Below, one piece after another: positions 5,756 through 9,185 of a stretch of DNA of 9,185 bases. The number at the start of each line of letters is the position of its first letter. The stretch's first letter is position 1. The DNA lies in assembly GCA_022793355.1 (NCBI GenBank), contig JAAWCR010000102.1, forward strand, positions 1 to 9,185, given 5' to 3'. A model generated the notes under the pieces. The model did no database searches, had not been told where the DNA came from, and saw only the letters and a list, made by a program, of their open reading frames with translations. The stretch is from Lawsonibacter sp. (GTDB lineage Bacteria > Bacillota > Clostridia > Oscillospirales > Oscillospiraceae). The translations under genes and the position numbers were made by a program.

Positions 5756-6667
5756 TTACTCCATCAGCAGGCACATAACCGCTTTCTGCGCGTGGAGGCG
5801 GTTTTCGGCCTCGTCAAAAATCTCGCCGGCGTGGGCCTCAAAGACCTCCGCGCTGATCTCCTCCCCGCGGTGCGCGGGCAGGCAGTGCTGCACCATACAG
5901 CCGGGGTTGGTGAGGGCCATCAGCGCTGCGTCCACGCAGTAGCCCTGGAAGGCCTTTTCCCGGACCGCCTTCTCCTCCTCCTGTCCCATGGAGGCCCACA
6001 CGTCAGTGAACACCACGTCGGCTCCGGCGGCAGCGTCTCTGGGGTCGCGGCAGAGGGTGAATTTATGGGAGGGGTCGCCCCCGGCAAAGTTTAGCACCTT
6101 GGGGTCCGGGTCATAGCCCTGGGGACAGGCCACGGAAACCTCCATGCCCATCTTCAGGCCGCCTGCAATCAAGGAATTTGCCATGTTGTTGCCATCGCCA
6201 ATGTAGCACAGCTTCAGCCCCTCCAGCACCGCCTTGTGTTCCCGCACGGTGAGCAGATCGGCCAGCACCTGGCAGGGGTGGCAGAAGTCGGTGAGGCCAT
6301 TAATCACGGGGATAGAGGCGTACTGCGCCAGGGTTTCCACCTCCTCCTGGCCGAAGGTGCGGATCATAATGCCGTCACAGTAGCGGCTGAGCACCCGGGC
6401 GGTGTCCTCAATGGGCTCCCCCCGGCCAATCTGGCTCTCCTTTCCGGACAGGAAGAGGGCATGCCCCCCCAGCTGGAACATCCCCGTCTCGAAGGAGACC
6501 CGGGTGCGGGTGGAGTTCTTCTCAAAAATCATCGCCAGAGTCTTGCCCTCCAGATACTTCTGGGGGATGCCGTGCTTCTTCTCATATTTCAGCTGGTCGG
6601 CCTTGTTGAGAATGGCCTCAATGTCCTCCCGGGACAGGTCCAGCAGCTTTAACAGGTCTTTTTTCAT
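5756..6667 (-). CDS. argF: Ornithine carbamoyltransferase
   Basis: The enzyme transfers a carbamoyl group from carbamoyl phosphate to ornithine to give citrulline (cytoplasmic, arginine biosynthesis). The 303 residues are the normal family length. Motifs seen in order: KNSTRTR (about 50-56, carbamoyl-phosphate binding), FCHPCQ (about 128-133), DVWASMGQE (about 222-230, containing the SMG loop that binds ornithine) and HCLPAHR (about 261-267, with the catalytic Cys). HCLP and SMG together distinguish it from aspartate carbamoyltransferase. The ATG at 6667 has TAGGAG 8 nt upstream. It follows argD by 64 nt and ends the arg run before a strong terminator. An anabolic role is inferred from its arg neighbours; no arginine deiminase or carbamate kinase gene is present. 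Confidence 0.96.
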   Translation of the reverse strand: MKKDLLKLLDLSREDIEAILNKADQLKYEKKHGIPQKYLEGKTLAMIFEKNSTRTRVSFETGMFQLGGHALFLSGKESQIGRGEPIEDTARVLSRYCDGIMIRTFGQEEVETLAQYASIPVINGLTDFCHPCQVLADLLTVREHKAVLEGLKLCYIGDGNNMANSLIAGGLKMGMEVSVACPQGYDPDPKVLNFAGGDPSHKFTLCRDPRDAAAGADVVFTDVWASMGQEEEKAVREKAFQGYCVDAALMALTNPGCMVQHCLPAHRGEEISAEVFEAHAGEIFDEAENRLHAQKAVMCLLME

Positions 6668-6731
6668 GGTTTCCGCTCCTAACCGATATTGACTTCTTTG
6701 CGCAGACGCGTAGAATACGCCCCCGCAGGCA

Positions 6732-7910
6732 TCATGCCAGCGTTTCCCGAAGAATTGCCAGCCCCTTGTCCATCTCCTCCTTGGTGATGGTGAGAGGGGG
6801 CAGGAAGCGCAGCCCCGGACCGGCGGTGAGGACCAGCAGGCCGTGTTCCACGAGCAGCGCGGCCAGCTCCTGATTGGTTCTGGCGCCCCGGACCTCCACG
6901 CCGATCATCAGGCCCAGGCCCCGGGTCTTGCCCAGGCAGGGCAGGGCCATCTCCTCCACGGCGCGGCGGATGTAGTTCCCCTTTTCCAGCACCTGGTCCA
7001 GGAAGGCCTCATCCATGCGGTCCAGCACGTAACAGGCCCCGGCGGCGGCCACCGGGTTGCCCCCGAAGGTGGTGCCGTGGGTGCCGGGGCTGAACACGTC
7101 CCGGCACTTCTCGTTCGCCATGACGCCGCCGAAGGGCAGGCCGCCGGCGATGCCCTTGGCAAAGGAGACGGCGTCGGGCTGAACGCCGTACTGCTGGAAG
7201 GCGAACAGGGTGCCGGTGCGGCCCACGCCGGTCTGGACCTCGTCAATGAGCAGCAGCCAGTCCCGCTTGCCGCACAGGTCGGCCACCCTGGTCACGAACT
7301 CCTGGTCCAGGGGCAGCACGCCCCCTTCCCCCTGCACCAGCTCCAGCATCACGGCGCAGACGTCATGTCCGGCCACCGCCTCCACGGACTCAATGTCGTT
7401 GGCGTCGGCATACCGGAAGCCCTCGGTGAAGGGGAAGAAGTAGTTGTGAAATTTGTCCTGCCCGGTGGCCGCCAGGGTGGTGATGGTGCGGCCATGGAAG
7501 GAGTTGCGGAGGGTGATCACCGTGCCCCGGCCCTTGCCGTATTTGTCAAAGGACCACTTGCGGGCCAGCTTGATCATAGCCTCGTTGGCCTCCGCCCCGG
7601 AGTTGCCGAACATGACGTTGGACATGCCCGTCCGGGTGCAAAGCTTCTGCGCCGTCAGGGCGTAGGGCTCGGTATAAAACAGGTTGGAGATGTGGGAGAG
7701 CCTGGCGGCCTGACAGGTAATGGCTTTCAGCCACCCCTCGTCGGCGTGGCCCAGCGAGGCCACCCCGATTCCGGCGGTGAAGTCGATGTACTCCTTTCCG
7801 TCCACCGACCAGAGAGTGGCCCCTTTCCCGTGGTCGATGGCCACCTGATTGCGCCCGTAGGAGTGCATCACATACTGCTCGTCCAGGGCTTTGATCGCTT
7901 CAAAGGTCAT
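6732..7910 (-). CDS. argD: Acetylornithine aminotransferase
   Basis: This is a class-III PLP-dependent aminotransferase of 392 residues that converts N-acetylglutamate semialdehyde plus glutamate to N2-acetylornithine plus 2-oxoglutarate. Visible signatures: FGNSGAEANE (about 101-110, PLP phosphate loop), FHGRT (about 138-142), ELVQGEGG (about 190-197), DEVQTGVGRTG (about 223-233, with the Asp contacting the pyridine nitrogen), SFAKG with the Schiff-base Lys at about 252, and TTFGGNP (about 280-286). The late Arg in GPGLRFLPPL (about 378) fits carboxylate binding. The start ATG at 7910 has AAGGAGGA 6-7 nt upstream. It lies between argB and argF, so ArgD is more likely than related ornithine, GABA or succinylornithine transaminases, although some ArgD enzymes also work in lysine synthesis. 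Confidence 0.95.
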   Translation of the reverse strand: MTFEAIKALDEQYVMHSYGRNQVAIDHGKGATLWSVDGKEYIDFTAGIGVASLGHADEGWLKAITCQAARLSHISNLFYTEPYALTAQKLCTRTGMSNVMFGNSGAEANEAMIKLARKWSFDKYGKGRGTVITLRNSFHGRTITTLAATGQDKFHNYFFPFTEGFRYADANDIESVEAVAGHDVCAVMLELVQGEGGVLPLDQEFVTRVADLCGKRDWLLLIDEVQTGVGRTGTLFAFQQYGVQPDAVSFAKGIAGGLPFGGVMANEKCRDVFSPGTHGTTFGGNPVAAAGACYVLDRMDEAFLDQVLEKGNYIRRAVEEMALPCLGKTRGLGLMIGVEVRGARTNQELAALLVEHGLLVLTAGPGLRFLPPLTITKEEMDKGLAILRETLA

Positions 7911-7933
7911 GGAGATTCCTCCTTGTTTCTCTG

Positions 7934-7959
7934 TGTAGGGGCGGCCCGCATCTGCCCGC
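7934..7959 (-). repeat. GC-rich hairpin between argB and argD
   Basis: The 63-nt argB-argD gap holds a GC-rich imperfect hairpin. On the minus strand GGGCAG pairs with CCGCCC (one A-C mismatch) around a 7-nt loop and is followed by CTACA. No T-run follows, so it is not a terminator. The CCGCCCCTACA ending resembles, from memory, short dispersed intergenic hairpins in Oscillospiraceae genomes. This link is unverified. It could alternatively be an mRNA-processing or stability element between two operon genes. Confidence 0.35.
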
Positions 7960-7973
7960 GCCGCGCAAGCAGC

Positions 7974-8831
7974 CTAGCTGATAAGCATCGTTCCGATGCC
8001 GGCGTCAGACAGAAGCTCAATCAAAATGGAGTGCGCCACCCGGCCGTCCAGAATGACGGCGGACTTTACCCCGGAACGCACGCTCTCCACGCAGCAGTCC
8101 ACCTTGGGAATCATGCCCCCGGAGATAACCCCCTCCCGTTCCAGGGCGGGGACGGCGGACAGCTGAAGCTCGGGAATGAGGGTGCTCTCGTCCTTGGGGT
8201 CCCGAAGCAGGCCGCGCACGTCGGTGAGCAGCAGCAGCCGCTCCGCCTCCAGGGCGGTGGCCAGCTTGGCGGCGGCGGTGTCGGCGTTGATGTTGTAGGC
8301 GGTATCGGCGTCCAACCCCTGGGCCACAGTGGACACCACCGGAATATAGCCGCAGTTCAGCGCGTCAAACACCGGGGCGGCGTCCACCTTGACCACCTCC
8401 CCCACCAGACCGTACTTTTCATTCAGCTGTTCGGCTTGAAACAGCCCGCCGTCCAGGCCGCAAAGGCCGATGGCCCGGCCGCCCAGGCGGTTCAGGGTGG
8501 ATACCAGGTCTTTGTTCACCCGGCCGCAGAGGACCTGTTGCACGATGTCCATGGTCTCAGCGTCGGTATACCGCAGGCCGTCCACAAAGCGGGACTCCTT
8601 GCCGGTTTTTTTCAGCATCTCGCTGATTTCCGGCCCGCCTCCGTGGACCACCACCACCCGGATGCCCACCAGATGGAGCAGGATGATGTCGGAGATGACC
8701 GCCCGGCGCAGCTCCTCGGAGATCATGGCGTTGCCGCCGTATTTGACCACAATGGTCTTGCCGGTGTATTTTTGGATATAGGGCAGGGCCTCGGCCAGTA
8801 CCTGAGCCCGGTCAATTTCATTGAAGGACAT
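7974..8831 (-). CDS. argB: Acetylglutamate kinase
   Basis: The enzyme phosphorylates N-acetylglutamate with ATP to N-acetylglutamyl phosphate, the second step of arginine synthesis. The 285 residues show the amino-acid kinase fold: VVKYGGNAM (about 28-36, with the catalytic Lys), VVHGGGPEI (about 61-69, acetylglutamate binding), NINADTAAAKLA (about 180-191), LLTDVRGLL (about 201-209) and GGMIPKV (about 238-244, with the second catalytic Lys). About 24 residues precede the core, including the helix QVLAEALPYIQKY. This N-helix is found in hexameric, arginine-inhibited kinases and is absent from the short E. coli type, so feedback inhibition by arginine is expected. That fits the ArgJ acetyl cycle next door. 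The ATG at 8831 follows GGGGGA by 7 nt and lies 15 nt after argJ. Confidence 0.96.
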   Translation of the reverse strand: MSFNEIDRAQVLAEALPYIQKYTGKTIVVKYGGNAMISEELRRAVISDIILLHLVGIRVVVVHGGGPEISEMLKKTGKESRFVDGLRYTDAETMDIVQQVLCGRVNKDLVSTLNRLGGRAIGLCGLDGGLFQAEQLNEKYGLVGEVVKVDAAPVFDALNCGYIPVVSTVAQGLDADTAYNINADTAAAKLATALEAERLLLLTDVRGLLRDPKDESTLIPELQLSAVPALEREGVISGGMIPKVDCCVESVRSGVKSAVILDGRVAHSILIELLSDAGIGTMLIS

Positions 8832-8846
8832 GGGTTTTTCCCCCTA

Positions 8847-9185
8847 TCAGGTCCGGTAATCGCCGTTGATTTTCACATAGTCGTAGGTCAGGTCGCAGCC
8901 CCAGCACTCAGCGCTCTCGTCGCCCTCATTCAGGTTCACGGCGATGACCACCTCTTTCTGAGACAGCACCTGCTTGGCCTTGTCCTCGTCGAAGGCCAGG
9001 CCGTCCCCCTGCTGGCAGACCAGAATGGAGCCCGCATCGGATTGGAAGGAAATGTCCACGTGCTCGGGGCGGAAGGGGGCTTTGGAGTAACCCATGGCGC
9101 ACAGCACCCGGCCCCAGTTGGCGTCAGAGCCGAACATGGCCGCCTTCACCAGCGCGGAGCCCACCACCGCCTTGGCAAGCCGTTC
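8847..9185 (-). CDS. argJ: ArgJ glutamate N-acetyltransferase, C-terminal part only
   Basis: Only the last 112 residues are in the window; the 5' part (roughly 290 residues of an approximately 400-residue protein) lies beyond the right edge. The frame is open to the edge, so an apparent GTG at 9167 is internal and not a start. Family features are AAMFGSDANWGRVLCAMGYS early in the fragment, ECWGCDLTYDYVKING and the C-terminal YRT, all typical of the ArgJ beta chain. ArgJ moves the acetyl group from N-acetylornithine to glutamate, and bifunctional forms also acetylate glutamate with acetyl-CoA. The autocleavage site (Ala-Thr) is outside the window, and monofunctional versus bifunctional activity cannot be decided. 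It is followed after 15 nt by argB. Confidence 0.95.
   Translation of the reverse strand, partial: ERLAKAVVGSALVKAAMFGSDANWGRVLCAMGYSKAPFRPEHVDISFQSDAGSILVCQQGDGLAFDEDKAKQVLSQKEVVIAVNLNEGDESAECWGCDLTYDYVKINGDYRT

Noticed and set aside
5663..6094. Plus-strand open frame preceded by AGGAGG at about 5690, within the argF 3' region
   Set aside because: It is mostly antisense to argF and no conserved domain is visible. The AGGAGG precedes a different in-frame ATG that also runs into argF antisense.
6668..6731. GCGTA-GAA-TACGC hairpin (6708-6720) in the argD-argF gap as an attenuator or ARG box
   Set aside because: The stem is only 5 bp with a 3-nt loop and no T-run, and the sequence does not match an ArgR box. 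It is probably chance in GC-rich DNA.
1..9185. Search for an undescribed defence, mobile, CRISPR or biosynthetic system
   Set aside because: Apart from one unknown partial secreted protein, every gene belongs to arginine synthesis or the spoIIIA channel. No direct-repeat arrays, transposase, integrase, toxin-antitoxin pair, tRNA or rRNA was seen.

Overview
The window looks like a chromosomal segment of a GC-rich, endospore-forming member of the Clostridia, most likely an Oscillospiraceae-type gut bacterium (Flavonifractor, Pseudoflavonifractor or Lawsonibacter-like). The reasons are a complete spoIIIA sporulation operon, strong AGGAGG-type ribosome binding sites, high GC with GC-rich third positions, and a signal peptide style (MRKKLLSVLLALSMVLAL) common in that group. 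The genus is an inference. Every supported gene lies on the minus strand, so transcription runs from high to low coordinates.

Layout in transcription order: (1) 9185-5756 is an arginine biosynthesis run: the 3' end of argJ, then argB, argD and argF, with short gaps of 15, 63 and 64 nt. It closes with a strong UUCG-capped rho-independent terminator (5675-5634). (2) Only about 17 bp past that terminator is a near-consensus sigma-E-type promoter (5617-5589), which reads into spoIIIAA-AB-AC-AD-AE-AF-AG-AH (5557-761). Most of these genes overlap by 4 nt. The promoter -10 overlaps the most upstream possible ATG of spoIIIAA, so the real start must be further in. (3) The spoIIIA operon ends at a perfect 11-bp hairpin (748-722). 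(4) A 260-bp intergenic region then carries an inverted repeat and a good housekeeping (sigma-A) promoter for a lower-GC gene (500-1). That gene encodes an unrecognised secreted protein that runs off the left end of the window.

How the genes work together: ArgJ (acetyl recycling), ArgB (kinase) and ArgD (transaminase) take glutamate to N-acetylornithine and, with ArgJ, to ornithine. ArgF then makes citrulline. The spoIIIA proteins are made in the mother cell and build the SpoIIIA-SpoIIQ channel between mother cell and forespore: ATPase AA, inner-membrane AB/AC/AD/AE, and ring proteins AF/AG/AH. This channel keeps the forespore active after engulfment.

I found no tRNA, rRNA, CRISPR array, transposase, attachment site or phage gene, and nothing that convincingly forms an undescribed system. 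The points most worth a second look are the sigma-E promoter and its start-codon correction, the unknown secreted protein with its promoter region, and a GC-rich hairpin between argB and argD that may belong to a dispersed repeat family.
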